A stretch of DNA of 64,000 nucleotides from Hydractinia symbiolongicarpus (Eukaryota; Cnidaria; Hydrozoa; Anthoathecata; Hydractiniidae). The position numbers and the translations under genes are program-made. The notes under the pieces are model-generated. The model was given only the letters and a program-made list of their open reading frames with translations, was not told the origin of the DNA and did no database searches. The stretch covers positions 17,958,501-18,022,500 of the forward strand of contig NC_079886.1 in NCBI RefSeq assembly GCF_029227915.1. The letters are read 5' to 3'. Shown here piece after piece: positions 24,744 through 36,166 of this stretch (positions within the stretch are counted from its first letter, which is position 1; the number at the start of each line of letters is the position of its first letter).

Positions 24744-25945
24744 AACGTCAGAGTTTGTTATTTGTCTTCATGGACTATTTTAATCATAACTCACTTCCAG
24801 GTTTATTAAAAATTACTTCCCAAACTTAAAAATCACATAATATACCTTTGCCAATTTGTTAAAAATGCTGAACATATAATTAAATAATGAGAGGAGTGGG
24901 ATATGCTCAAAAACACTCATGGACTTCTTGATCGAAATACACCGCATTTTAAAATTTTATTAATTTTATCCATTACTAACTATTAAAATGTATTTATTTC
25001 CATATTTTCATTAATTAATACATTATTCTTCACTGTTTATTTAAAATTTAGTGATTTTCAAATTTTAGAACATGCAATTTTGGTACAGTAAAAAAAAAAA
25101 AAAAAAATGTGTCCATAACAGAAATTAGTTCAAAAGCCAACCTATTTTATTGATATAGTATCAAGAGATCAGACATTGAATGCAGAGATAACGTGATATT
25201 TTAAAGTTTTGAAATAAAAACATTCATATCACTCAGCAAAATTGAAACGGTGTTGCTTCTCTAGTTAATGAAACACTGTTAAATGAATGGAAGGAAGTTC
25301 CTCATTATTTGATGAATCTTATAATAAAGATTCATCTTTTTGGATGACACATACAATAGAGTAAAGGCATGTTGTTGGAATTCTAAGCTTTCAGGTAAAG
25401 CATCAGCTGATGGTGATTGTTTATGTTCTTTAGATTGTAGTAACATCCTTTATCATTAGCAAATTTACGATTAAAGCTCAGTGCTGATTAATTTCATTGA
25501 TGTCAAATTTCGTTCGAGTTTTTCTTGATGTCAACTAATGCTAGATACAAACGCCTCAAGATAGTTGTTTTACTTTTGGTTAAATTTTGGTTAATTTTTT
25601 TGACTGGTTACAGAAATGTTATTTTATTTTTTATAGTAAAATGTTATTTCTATGCTTCATGTTACCAATACGTCCCTACCTAAAGGTTATTATATTAATT
25701 TTTGAACATTTATCACTTTCCGAAAGGTGTTTGTTCTTGACCTTCGAAATTAATAGGCTTTTAAAACCTAAGAATTAAAAAAAAGTTGTGCAGTTGATCC
25801 TCTAAAATCCTTTATTTTTCTTCAAAAAAATTCAATTTTGCAAAAAACTATTCTAAATTCAGTGCAAAATCACCTTAAAATCCTTCTTTTATTGGATAAA
25901 AATTTTGTGGCCACCCCGCCAAACTGTGATCTAAAATAACCTGAT
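24744..25945. other. Non-coding stretch, nothing recognised
   Basis: AT-rich with homopolymers (A18 near 25,090). The only ORF above 60 codons (25587-25778) is low complexity. No terminal repeats were paired. Confidence 0.5.
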
Positions 25946-25949
25946 TTCT

Positions 25950-26475
25950 CTACCTTCCCAATTGCATTCCTAGTGGTGTGTACCTATCAATATAATCATC
26001 AGGGCGGTAAAAATCATCTGCATTTGTTTTCATTAAAATATGTAAAGCTACAACAAAGTAACGTGGGGGGAAACCAGTCCAACATTCGGATAAAAAAATT
26101 TTTAAAAAAGAAGAAAACAATTTGATCGCATCCAATATTTTCGGCAAGACCAAAGGAATTCTCTATCTGAGTTGCGTGAATTTTCATGTTGGATTGGTTT
26201 GGTGGTACATTTCATCTTGCCATGGTTGGTCTGTGGCCACCACAGTTGCTCCTCTTGCCCAGAGATATCAGACCGTATATTTCATTACGAAGGAAATCGA
26301 AATCCCCCACATCCATCCGAAACATTTCCCTAAATCCGAATCTGTCTTCGATCTTCAATTCTTTATTGATATTACTAAAATATCCATGTTGTTTCCTCCT
26401 CTTTATCCATTTTTCTTGTTTTTCCGCGGGTTTGTTTTTCATCGTCTAAATCGACGAGTTCGATCAGCAACATAA
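25950..26475 (-). pseudogene. PIF/Harbinger transposase, internally deleted
   Basis: The minus strand reads MLLIELVDLDDEKQTRGKTRK, then after a one-base shift KWIKRRKQHGYFSNINKELK and EDRFGFREMFRMDVGDFDFL, the N-terminal region of Harbinger (HARBI1-like) transposases. Only about 60 bp later it reads FVVALHILMKTNADDFYRPDDY, the family C-terminus (ALHN.L....DDY.PPDYVD). The DDE core is therefore missing. The layout is typical of a deletion derivative mobilised in trans. Terminal repeats were not identified. Confidence 0.75.
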
Positions 26476-26747
26476 AAAGAACTTCAAAATTTCTTCCGTT
26501 CGCAATTCTTTTTTTCAGGAATGAATGAACTCTTTACCGTTCGGATGTTCCTAAAAGCAGTTCTACAAACTTAAAATTTTTGCTTGTTTCAACATAGAGT
26601 TTTTTTCATGCAACACTTCATCCAACATGGGAAAAAATGTTGGATATAACGCCTTTAGTAACTTGAATTGCAGTGCCAATTTTTGCAATGATTGGTCTGA
26701 GGAGTATCCAAAATCTCGATACAAGTGTCTTCTCAATAATATTATTA

Positions 26748-28045
26748 TGAGATAACAAGACAGCAGGCTGTGATGATGGAACTGGGCTAACAACCCTTGA
26801 AGTTAAAATTGTAGAGGTTAAACCCTCTTAAGATCAAAACGCAGTTCAAGATCTTCCTTTTTGCAAGGATAATCTGTAGATTCAAGGTAATTGAACCAAA
26901 TAACCATCTCTACACAATACAATACGTACAACTAACGGTAGGTACACAAAAACTGACAACATGAAAACAACTGACAACATAACGACAACAATACAACAAA
27001 GAATTTACTATAAAAATGAATAAATAAATAAATATAAAACTATAATTATGAGCAGACAACCACCCGAGCGCCAGGACTTGTGAACCTGGCAGTAGCTTTC
27101 CACATGTGTTACGGGATCCCAACACTCAGCCTTACACGGGTAGTTGTCGCTTTGGACCAGCCATTAGCTTCGGAGCAGCCTGAAGACAGTGGAGTAATCT
27201 ACGTGTATGTAAAGTCACGGAAACAAGAAAGATAGAAATGAAAACCCTTTATATAGCTTCTTCCTAACATCAGGTATTGCAGAATCGTTAACCCTGTAGA
27301 CTTAATGAGCCCACTTAGCCTCGGTACAGAACTGGGGTAATAAGTGGGGTTGCTACACCCAAAGACAAGGCAATTGCCAAGCCTCCTTGCTAAGCTTCCT
27401 ATAATTGCTTTCTAGGAAAGCGGCGAGTGAGCGAACTCGTGAATAACGGTAAACTGTATCTAAAACACACAGCAGGGGTAATTTCAAACCGCTAGGAAAA
27501 AGAGATCCCTCCTCCTTCTGATATAATGTACTCCCGTTTTAGTCCAAATTCACACTATTTAAATTTTGACAAAAAATAACACATACACTGTGGAGTTATC
27601 TAGATCAGATGGCTTGACACTAATCTCCCTATCATCACATTTTAACCATGTACTAACACCCTGATCTCTTATGTAAGCCCAATAGTGACCAGCCGCCAGT
27701 GGGCCTGAATGATTAATAGAGGCGGTTAATTTATATTGGTTTGTGAATGATATATCCTCCGCAGGATGGGAATAAACTTTTAGGGTGTCGTGACCTTGGG
27801 CGAGGCAAGAAACAAATTTATTATTTTTCACAGATCTTCCTTGGATACAGTTAAACCTTTGCAGTTGGATGATCAGTATATCTCCACACTGGGTGAAGAC
27901 AGTTTCCTGGGTACTGTCTTGAAGGGAAGAGCACTGTGGAATTCTGCAGTGTGAAATGCGGTAGTTGAACACTCGTTTCCTGACGTGTTCATAATGCCTT
28001 ACATCCTCAAGACGTGTCGTTACACCATTAGATCGTTGACTTTGT
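26748..28045 (-). mobile_element. USP-bearing retroelement, copy A (5' truncated)
   Basis: The 3' end on the minus strand is ...CAGC(T/C)TGCTGTCTTGTTATCTCA, shared with copies B-E, followed by TAATAATATT. Conserved 3'-UTR blocks follow (GGATCCCGTAACACATGTGG; the GCCAGG...CCTGGC hairpin at 27,092-27,112; AACCGCTAGGAAAAAG complement at 27,490), then the USP C-terminus. The right boundary near 28,045 is estimated from where the open frame ends. A TATTATT-like repeat near both ends may be the duplication. A common 3' end with varying 5' truncation is characteristic of non-LTR retrotransposition. Confidence 0.7.
27559..28045 (-). pseudogene. Ubiquitin-specific protease C-terminal half (retroelement copy A)
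   Basis: An open frame of about 160 codons shows the C-terminal half of a USP (peptidase C19): PQCSSLQDSTQETVF, GDILIIQLQRFN, VKNNKFVSC, ISFTNQYKLTASINHSGPLA, then AGHYWAYIRD with the catalytic-box His, WLKCDDREISV and VYVLFF. The Cys box lies beyond the 5' truncation. The frame stays open through NGVTTRLEDVRHYEHVRKR before being lost. This is the best-preserved His-box half of the four USP copies. As a truncated copy it should be inactive. Confidence 0.85.
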
Positions 28046-28248
28046 TATTATTCATAAAATCTGAATTGTACTGCAGGCATTTCACTGCGGGCCTTTCACA
28101 ATCCTTGTGCATTGCGTACTTACTAAAAGCAGTAATTACCTAAACCACCTGAATTGAGATGAAACAGACTGAAACAACCTTAAAAAAGCTGAGATTAGGA
28201 GAAACCACCTAGGACCATTACAAATTTTTCTATTATAAGCCAAAGGGA

Positions 28249-28487
28249 ATAGGAGTAACTACATCGCAATGTCGATATAACTAGCATTTTTAGACAAAAC
28301 ATTTAATGAAAAAGGAGGTTTCCCTTCAAAGAATAAGAAGCCACTGGAGAACTTCTGCACTCTCCCCTTTACAGGGATAATCAACAAGCTAATGGATTTC
28401 GGCTGTACTGAAACAATCACCTATGCGGAAACACGAGGATTGGTGAAATTCACTAATGCTTGGGATCTAGTGCGGGCCCTTAAGTAA
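28249..28487. repeat. Dispersed repeat, first of a pair (about 235 bp)
   Basis: From GAATAGGAGTAACTACATCG to GATCT(A/G)GTGCGGGCCCTT this matches 30,947-31,180 at roughly 90 percent by eye, in the same orientation. No ORF. It may be part of an unrecognised SINE or retroelement. This copy lies just outside the pogo-like element, the other inside it. Confidence 0.8.
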
Positions 28488-29311
28488 GCATCTAGCTGCG
28501 CATTCACAGGTAGTGTATCAGATTTATTATTTTGTCCAGCAACATGGCCTGATATGCGTCGCTATTTTAGGAGAGCCTTGGGAAACTCACGGCAGTTGCT
28601 TTACGCAAGAGTTTGACAGGTCTAAAAAAAAGTTACGCAAGTCTAACTTCTTTTATTGTTATTATTTCACTTAACACACATTAAAAATAGCAAATTCTGG
28701 TGAAAGTTTACTTTTAAAACACCATTACTTATTTAGGCCTTTCAATGAAGAAACAGTGCAATAGTAAATAGTGAATACAATCACTTTACCTCTTAATAAT
28801 ATCATTTTCACACTCTCTCTCTCTAACATAATCTTGCTGAACATATCTTTTTACCTTTTAATGATATTAGACTAAGTCACACGGGATTAATTAATTACCT
28901 TAAGGAAACAAGTTTTGGCAGAAAGAAATTTTGGCGGATTTGGCGGATCCAGCGAAAATCTGCCAAAATAAAATACCGTCAAAATTTTTTTTTAAGCATC
29001 CGCCTAAAAAAATTCTAGCCAAAATTCTTTTTTTAAGGATCCGCCAAAATTAATTACCGCCATATTTAATTTTTTTTCTTCATCCGCCAAAATCGATTTC
29101 CGCATAAATAAACTGCAGCCAAATTTATGTCGATATTTTTCGTTTTTAAATAGTATTTTTAATCACCAAAATCTCCTATTTGTGGTCACAATGACAAAAT
29201 CACTCCTTCCAAGTTAGAAAAGAACAAAACACAGAAAAATTACAACTTTTCAATATTTTTCTTCCTTTGCCTTAATCAACTTGTTCAGCATTGTCTTTTC
29301 TTTTGCTTCCC

Positions 29312-30361
29312 CTATGTGTAAAGAATGTTCTTATATCGTTCATTCCAGTTTCTTTCTTTCTTTGACGAACTGGGGTTTGTTTGGCGGTACTTTTCTCTTC
29401 CAATTCCATTTGGGGCTCTGGATAGCATTCTAAAAATGAACCTAACACCATTTCTTCCTTTTTGTTCTATGTACAGCTCTGCTACGAGCTGTTTATATCT
29501 CTCCATTACTAAGAGATTGTTTACATTCCCCGGCATTTGGGCTTTTATTTTGCAAGCTATTTCCACGCCACCTTGAACTAACGGAGACTTTCTGTAACGA
29601 TTATGAGATAACAAAACAGCAAGCTGCAGTGATTCGACTAGTCTAATGACTCTTATTTTAAGTGGTAGAGGTTAAACCCTCTAAAGATCTCTATGCAAAG
29701 CAAGATCTCCCTTTTACAAGGATGGTCTGTACAACTAAGTCAATTGAAAAAGCAACCCTCTGGACAATACAAATATTGCAAAAACAAAACAAAAAATATT
29801 GACATAAAACGTATATATACACAAATTAATAAAAACTATAGAAAGGGGAGAAACAACTACCTATGTTCCAGGACTTGTGAACCTGCCTGTAGCTTTACAC
29901 GTGTTACGGGATCCCAATACTCAGCCTTACACAGGTGATTGATGCTTAGGACCAGTCTGAAGTTACTGGGGTGATATGCGTGGGCGTAAAACCACGAAGA
30001 CATGAAAGAGAAATTTCACACCCCCTGCAAAGCTTCTTACAAGAATAACTATGGGTACAGCAGAATCGTTAAACCTGTAGACCAAATGAGCAAACTTAGC
30101 CTCATTACTGCTGTGAACTGAGTAGAAACAGTTGCTCCTCGGTCGGTGGTCGATGAAAAATTTGATAACTCTCGATAATTCCTTTGGTAAACGACCTACA
30201 TCTTTCCCAACTTTGCAAACTTCTATTGCGTATCGGTCGAAAATGTTACCTTTTTCAAAATGGAACTGTAAAACTTGTTCAGGTTCAGGTAGCCAATATT
30301 TTCTGTAGTGATGGAAGCCACGAGAAGCACTAGAAAATTCAAAAACACTAATGTATGCCAT
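29312..30361 (-). pseudogene. HIRAN-like protein gene split by retroelement copy B
   Basis: The first part (30,361 to 30,104) reads SSASRGFHHYRKYWLPEPEQ, GNIFDRYAIEVCKVGKDVGR, LPKELSRVIKFFIDH, the pattern of HIRAN-type domains (RG.H.Y...W.P..GE.L....E..N.YD.yAVAV....VGhLPrElSr). The second part (29,603 to 29,312) reads RYRKSPLVQGGVEIACKIKA then NNLLVMERYKQLVAELY, which in related proteins directly follows. Joining the halves at the shared TAAT gives ...VHSSN-RYRKSPLVQGG in one frame. The total would be about 185 residues with a basic Ser/Asn-rich tail. HIRAN domains bind DNA ends in HLTF/Rad5-type proteins. The role here is unknown. Confidence 0.65.
29604..30103 (-). mobile_element. USP-bearing retroelement, copy B (500 bp, 3'-UTR only)
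   Basis: The common 3' end (GTTATCTCA on the minus strand) and the conserved 3'-UTR blocks are present (ACTTGTGAACCTG hairpin near 29,874; GGATCCCGTAACACGTGTAA; CAGAATCGTTAA), without coding sequence. ATTA flanks both sides (29600-29603 and 30104-30107), consistent with a short duplication. It interrupts the HIRAN-like ORF in its own orientation. Confidence 0.75.
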
Positions 30362-30946
30362 ATCTCCAATTAAAGTTGAAAGTATTCAATTAAAAAATGC
30401 AGTTAAATGCAGCGACACTTTAAAACTGAAAACATAAGTATTATTCTCATCGAACGTTTTTTCCGAACTTCGAAAGATTCGAAAACACAAGTTAGCAGGC
30501 GAATGAAAAAAGGAAAGGTTTTGCTTATATATTTGGTTACAATAAAATGGCTTCAAGTTCACAATCAACAAGCCCAGGTAAAATGTTTGTTTAATGACCA
30601 GATCCTTCCTTACGAACTGAAATACTCATTTTTTATGAACCATTTCTTCTACGGTTTTTTTAAAACTGCACGAGTAAGGCAGAGGTTGATTGGAAATATT
30701 AATGCAGCGTGTACATTTTTGGATATAAGAAATATAAGGAGTTTCAGAAAACTCTTTGCTTTTTTTTACTGCACCCCTTAGCTTTGAAATTAACGACAGA
30801 AAGTGTAAAAAATCTTGAAAGGTACTTTTTTAAAAGCTTACCTATAGGCCATTTTAAATCAAAAAATTGTTGGCGGTTACGTCACGTTTCTAAAAAATCT
30901 TGCTGTATTGCTTAAAAAAAACCCCGAGGGCTGATGAATAAAGAGA

Positions 30947-31180
30947 ATAGGAGTAACTACATCGCAATGCAGATATAACTAGCCTTTTAAGACAGAGATG
31001 TTAATGAGAAAAAGGAGGTTTCTCTCCAAAGAATAAGAAGCCACTGGAAAACTTCTGTATTCTCCCCTTTACGGGATGATCGAAAAGCTAATGGATTTCG
31101 GCTGTACTGAAACAATCACCTATGCGGAAACATGAGGATTGGTGAAATTCACTCATGCTTGGGATCTGGTGCGGGCCCTT
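30947..31180. repeat. Dispersed repeat, second of a pair
   Basis: Matches 28,249-28,487, with several small indels. The sequence after it (31,180-31,560) is different and contains its own loose duplication (TTAGAAAGGT...TTGGAACCCAGC at about 31,330 and 31,480). Confidence 0.8.
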
Positions 31181-31876
31181 GCATCCCCTGCCTCCTGCAA
31201 GACACCAGCCACATTCATTGACACCATCTGCCAAAACCAATAACTTTTGTTAAAGGTTGGAAAAAGAAGAGTCGACAACTACAATTCGTATCGTTGCTGC
31301 TTTTACCTACTGACACAGAGCCCACGGCTGAGAAAGGTGGACTTGGAACCCAGCCCTTAGAAAGGTTGCGGCAAAGAATGAAAAGCAGCAAACATGGAAA
31401 CAAAAAAGCTTTCTGACCTTAGACATGAACACTTGATAAATCGTATCGTAATGCTTGGGCTGAGCAAGAAACCGCCCCTTAGAAAGGTAGAGTTGGAACC
31501 CAGCGGCGGCAACCCAGAAAACCATTGCATATCGTCTCGAACTTAAACAAGTAATTCACTTCACCACCCAGTCAACTTTTATGCTTCGAAATCTGCCACG
31601 CTCCATTCTTTGGAAGGAGTTATCAATCGTCTCGACATTGCATTTGAAGACCCATCCTAACCAATGAAGAACACACGCTCTTCAGTCAACGTCTTAATTG
31701 AATTCCGGTCATTTAAATTTGATGCGCATAAAAATTTAACAATAAGAACATTAAGAATGTGTCCAAAAAACGATAAAAACACGTTATTAAGTATTTTTTC
31801 TGACTTTTTAATATGTCCACCTTATTATTCTTGCAGAAAGTTCGTTCATAAAAATACTATCTGAATTGCAAAAAAA

Positions 31877-33473
31877 TTGTTTTCAGTTATTCAAAGGAAG
31901 ACTTCCTTTGGAATCATTGATTATGAAGCTGTTACAGACGCCGTGACCAGTGCTACCAACAAATCGACGAAAAGGAATCGATATAAAAAATGGTCACCAA
32001 CTGAAAGGTTTGACATGGCTAAATGCGCTGCTTTACGGGGACATGCTGCCGCAGTGAGGAGATTTGCAAACAAAGAAAAACCACTGAACGAGAGTGGTGG
32101 CAGGAGACTTGTGAAACTTTACCATGAAGAGCATAAAAAAGCTTCAATACCAGAACGTAACGTGCAAGACAAACTGGCTCCAATACAACGTTGGAGTAAA
32201 CTGATGCTTGGATCTCTTGATCACAAAGTTCAAAACTACTTACGCTCGTATCGTAGCCGTGGTGGACCAATCTCAACTATCGTCGCCGTCACAATCGCAA
32301 AACTCTTAATTGCCAGAAATCCAGAGCTTGAACTTCAGCATGTAGACTTGGATTAGTCATCTTGGGAAAGAGCTTCTTCAAGCGTATGGGATTTATCCGA
32401 CGAATGAAAACAACAGAAAAACCAGAAATTCCAGCAGGTGGCAAAAAGGAAGCAGAACTTTTATACTGATATGCAATTGTTGCATACAATGAAGAGCACA
32501 AAATTCCTTTATCCCTTGTAATGAATTCAGATCAAACACCACTCAAATTCATACCTGTATCTCATCATACTTTAGCCAAGAAAGGAGCCAAGTGTGTAGC
32601 AATTGCTGAAATTTCAGATAAGGGATCCATAACGGGTACTTTCATAATAACACTCGATGGAAAGATGCTTCCATCTCAACTAATTTATGGTGGGAAAACG
32701 AAACAAAGCTTGGTCAGGTTTAAATTTCCTGAAAGTTTTTCGTTGAGGGCAAACCCCAAACACTTCAGCTACACGGAGGAGTCTATCAAAATACTTCACG
32801 AAATTATTTTCCCATACGTCACCAAAGAAGGGAATGCCACAAATCACCCAAATCAACCAGCACTTCTCATCCTTGATGTTTTCAAAGGGCAAATGACGAA
32901 ATATGTGGCCGATTTCCTGCTCCGAAATAAAATTTTCTTCCTTAAAGTTCACCTTAACATGACCCAGGTCTTTCAACCTCTTGACCTGAAGGTTAATGGG
33001 CATTGCAAGTCATTTTTGAAAAAAAAGTTTGCAGAATGGCTATCTAGGCAATTTAACAATCAATTGTCTCTCGGGAAGAAGGTGGAAGAAATCGAGATGA
33101 AGTTTCCTCTGACAATTACAAAACCAATTCATGCCTCCTGGATGATGGATTTCTACAGTCATATGTCCACTGATGAAGGTATCAAAATCATTCGAAATGG
33201 CTGGACAGCTTCAGGAATACTAGGAGCTGTCCAAAGTGAGTTGGTTGGATTAGCTCCGAGCGATCCTTTCCAAGATTTATCCCCTTTGCCTCCAATCCCA
33301 ACGAAGAGATGAGCGAATTAGAAATGCCAGAATCGGAAGTATTGAAAGATTTTTTTAATGGGCAATTAGAGTACGACGAGGACAATGAGTCTGAGTGGGA
33401 GGATGGTAACGACAATGGAAACTTCAACCGAAACGCATTTGACTTTATAATTAATGACGAACATAATTTGTAA
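31877..33473 (+). pseudogene. Pogo-like (DDE_1) transposase of the 4.84-kb element, frameshifted
   Basis: The N-terminal region reads KRNRYKKWSPTERFDMAKCA (helix-turn-helix type DNA binding) then ERNVQDKLAPIQRWSK and SRGGPISTIVAVTIAKLLIA. The core carries the DDD triad: VMNSDQTPLKFIPV, HPNQPALLILDVFKGQMT and NMTQVFQPLDLKVNGHCKSF. An acidic C-terminus (EYDEDNESEWEDG) follows in another frame. A shift near 32,360, an in-frame TGA near 32,468 (LLY-stop-YAIVAYNEEHKIP) and a shift near 33,295 disable it. All catalytic Asp residues remain, so decay is recent compared with the relative at 14 kb. Confidence 0.85.
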
Positions 33474-33737
33474 AATAACTTTGGATTACGTTTAGAAAAG
33501 ATAGGTCAATGGAATATTTTGCATTCCAATTTTTTAACCAACTTCATCGTATGACAAAAAATTAGTCACTTATGCCATCCGCCAAAACTAATTCCCGCCA
33601 AAATTATTTCTTTTAAACATCCGCCAAAATTAATTCCCGCCAAATTTTACTTTTTTCTGCATCCGCCAAAATTAATTCTGCCAAATTACGCTAAAATTGG
33701 CGGATTGGGTCGTCCGCCAAAATTTGTTCTCTTAAGG

Positions 33738-34088
33738 TAATGTAGTTCAATTAATTAATGTGTTCAATTAATTAATCTGTACTGTATCACGGGAGCTTTC
33801 AAATAATTAATCTTCATCTGACGAATGCAAGCAATGGTTCATGTTGAGATTACATCCATTGCACTTGCGAGAAGAATAGATGAATTTTTTTAGTAATTTA
33901 TCGATAATACACTTTTAAGAGAAAAAGTTTACTCTTATTGATGCTAGAGGCCAAAAAATTCATGAAATGAACTTAGCAACTTCCATATGATTGGTTTCTC
34001 AGAATATTGGTCATTTCATCTATCACAGGCCTTCGTAATCGTTGCATTGTTTGGTGAGATATCCATAACAGAGTCAACTCTATTGCAT
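33738..34088. other. Short inter-element spacer
   Basis: 350 bp of AT-rich sequence between the pogo-like element and ISL2EU copy 2, with ATTAATTAAT(G/C)TG repeats near 33,755. Nothing else is recognised. Confidence 0.6.
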
Positions 34089-34235
34089 ACACCAATTCAA
34101 CATAGCGTGAGACCGCGTTAATAAAAAGACTGGGACGAGTTTAGGGTAAACAAAACTAACCGAAATTAGTCTTAGTTGCACAAGAAGAAAGAAGGAAAGA
34201 AAGTTGTTTTGAGTAGTTAGTGTTGTTAGATAAGT

Positions 34236-35960
34236 ATGGAATTTGGAATGATAGGGAAGATGAAGGTAGACGAGTTAAAGAAGTATTTGAGATTGAGAGG
34301 TCTGAATGTTAGCAGGAGAAAATGCGAATTAGTAGCTAGGGTGTTTGCAGCTAGCGAAAATAATGTTCCAGTCATCAAAACAGCAGAATAGGTAGAGATA
34401 GCTTTACATAAAGATTACCAGGCTAAGCTTACAGTCAGTGAATCTGGTGTTGTACTTCCTGATCCAAAGTATCTTCCTTCTGGATGGCTCTGTGAGAATG
34501 ATGGCATAAAGTTTTGGCCATGAATACTGTATGCTGATATATTTAATTACCCAAGTGAGCTTGGTAGTTCAGATTTGAACGATTACAAAAGTTCAAAAGC
34601 TTATAGCTATTTTAGTAATGGTTGGCTTGGCCCAATATTGTACCATAAAGTTGAACCAACCTCTAGTTATTGTTTTTTAAAGGCTGATTGTCGACCATCA
34701 CAGCGTATAAATGACCCTCCACATAACCTTTCGATCTGTGTGACAAAAAGTAATGGTAAAATTAAGTCTGCACATTGTGACTGCATGACTGGTATGTCAG
34801 AGACCTGCAACCACACAGCAGCATTGTTATTTCGTCTTGAAGCAGCAGTTAGGCTTGGACTGACCAATATGTCATGGACCAGCAAACCGTGTGAGTGGTT
34901 CGCTAACCGTATAGAGGTAAAACCGGTCAAGATCAAAGATGTTGCATTTAAACGTGATGATTTTGGAAAGAGAGGTAAAAAATTAAAGGGTCTCTCAAGT
35001 ACATCAAAGAAAGACTATTATCCCTTTGATGTGTCATTTAAACCTTTGAAGCTTTGCGATGTAGCTGATGCACTTGAAAAGGTTGTTCCAGACAGCACTC
35101 TTTCAACGGCTGTTCCAAAACCGGAAATAGATTTCATGCGTGAGATTGTCACTGGCAAGTTACCGAACCCCAATGCCCTTGTTAGCATCAATGATGTCAT
35201 TTTAATGTCCAATTCTATTGAAAATTTTCATAGCAGTGTTGCAGTACACTTTTCACCATCAAATATTGAGCAAATTGAAATTATTACTCGAGGTCAATGT
35301 TGTAATGAAAACTGGTATGCCTTTCGCAAAGGTGTCATAACTGCATCCAGAGCTCATGAAGTGAAAACCAAAGTCGCAAATTTTGTGAAAGGTGGATGTA
35401 CCATAAATCTTTGGCAGTTGCTTCAAAAGATTTCCGGTTTTGTGTTCCTTAGTCCAAATATTCCAGCATTAAAGTATGGACGCTCAATGGAAGTTAATGC
35501 AGTGAATAAATTTTATGAGTATTATTCTGAAAGTCATAAGAATGTTGAAGTCATTGAATGTGGGTTATTTTTAGACAAGGTTTTTCCAGTCATAGGTGAT
35601 AGTCCAGACAGAGTTATTTCGTGTTCGTGTTGTCCTAAGTCATCCATTAATTACACATCTCCAAATGATTCTAAAATTCATCTACCCTATTTAAAATATG
35701 TTGAACAGAAGTTAGTTCTGAACAAAAATCATCAGTATTTTACCCAGTGTCAAATGCAGATGGGAGTTACTGGTTTAAACTTTTGCAACTTTTTTGTTTG
35801 GACTCAGTATGGTTTTTTGGTAGAGAAAGTTCAGTTTGATCCTGAGTTTTGGAACGATCTTAAAAAAAATTGTGTTCCTTCTATGTGCATATCTGAAACA
35901 CACGTTCTCACAATAAATGGTATATATGGAATAAAAACAATAAAAAGGCTATTTTTATAG
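34236..35960 (+). pseudogene. ISL2EU copy 2: SAP-SWIM-YqaJ nuclease protein, two in-frame stops
   Basis: The frame runs 575 codons from ATG at 34,236 and is broken only by TAG at 34,389 (codon 52) and TGA at 34,521 (codon 96). The N-terminus is SAP-like (KMKVDELKKYLRLRGLNVSR). A SWIM motif lies at about residues 182-193 (CDCMTGMSETCNH). The YqaJ nuclease core covers about 355-560: WYAFRKGVITASRAHE, KYGRSMEVNAVNKFYEY (Glu), GDSPDRVISC (Asp), KYVEQKLVLNKNHQYFTQCQ (Glu-x-Lys). YqaJ is the lambda-exonuclease-like fold, known as the second protein of ISL2EU elements; its role in transposition is not established. Without the two stops the protein would look intact. Confidence 0.85.
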
Positions 35961-36166
35961 CCACACATTTATAAAAAATATTATTTGGTTAAGACTGTTC
36001 CGGTAAGAAGTAAGTAAACAGGTTTTGTTATGCATAAGTTGAGGAAAGTAAGGTAAAACTTAAAAAACAAAATTAAAAAAATTTAAAGCACAAAACATTT
36101 TGTTTACCAATAATGTTTTTTATAGATATGTGGCTTTAAAAAAAACCGTTTTTTTCTTCACCAAGA

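Larger units (their letters stand above)
28898..33737. mobile_element. Pogo-like DNA transposon, 4.84 kb, with HIRAN-like passenger
   Basis: The termini CCTTAAGGAAACAAGTTTTG and, at the right (complement), CCTTAAGAGAACAAATTTTG are flanked by TA on both sides (28896-28897 and 33738-33739). Both ends are packed with CCGCCAAAATTAATTCCCGC-like iterons (28,930-29,110 and 33,575-33,725), likely transposase-binding sites. Inside are a pogo-type transposase on the plus strand and a HIRAN-like ORF on the minus strand. The element also received USP-retroelement copy B and a dispersed repeat. Both genes are broken, so the copy is dead. Confidence 0.8.
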
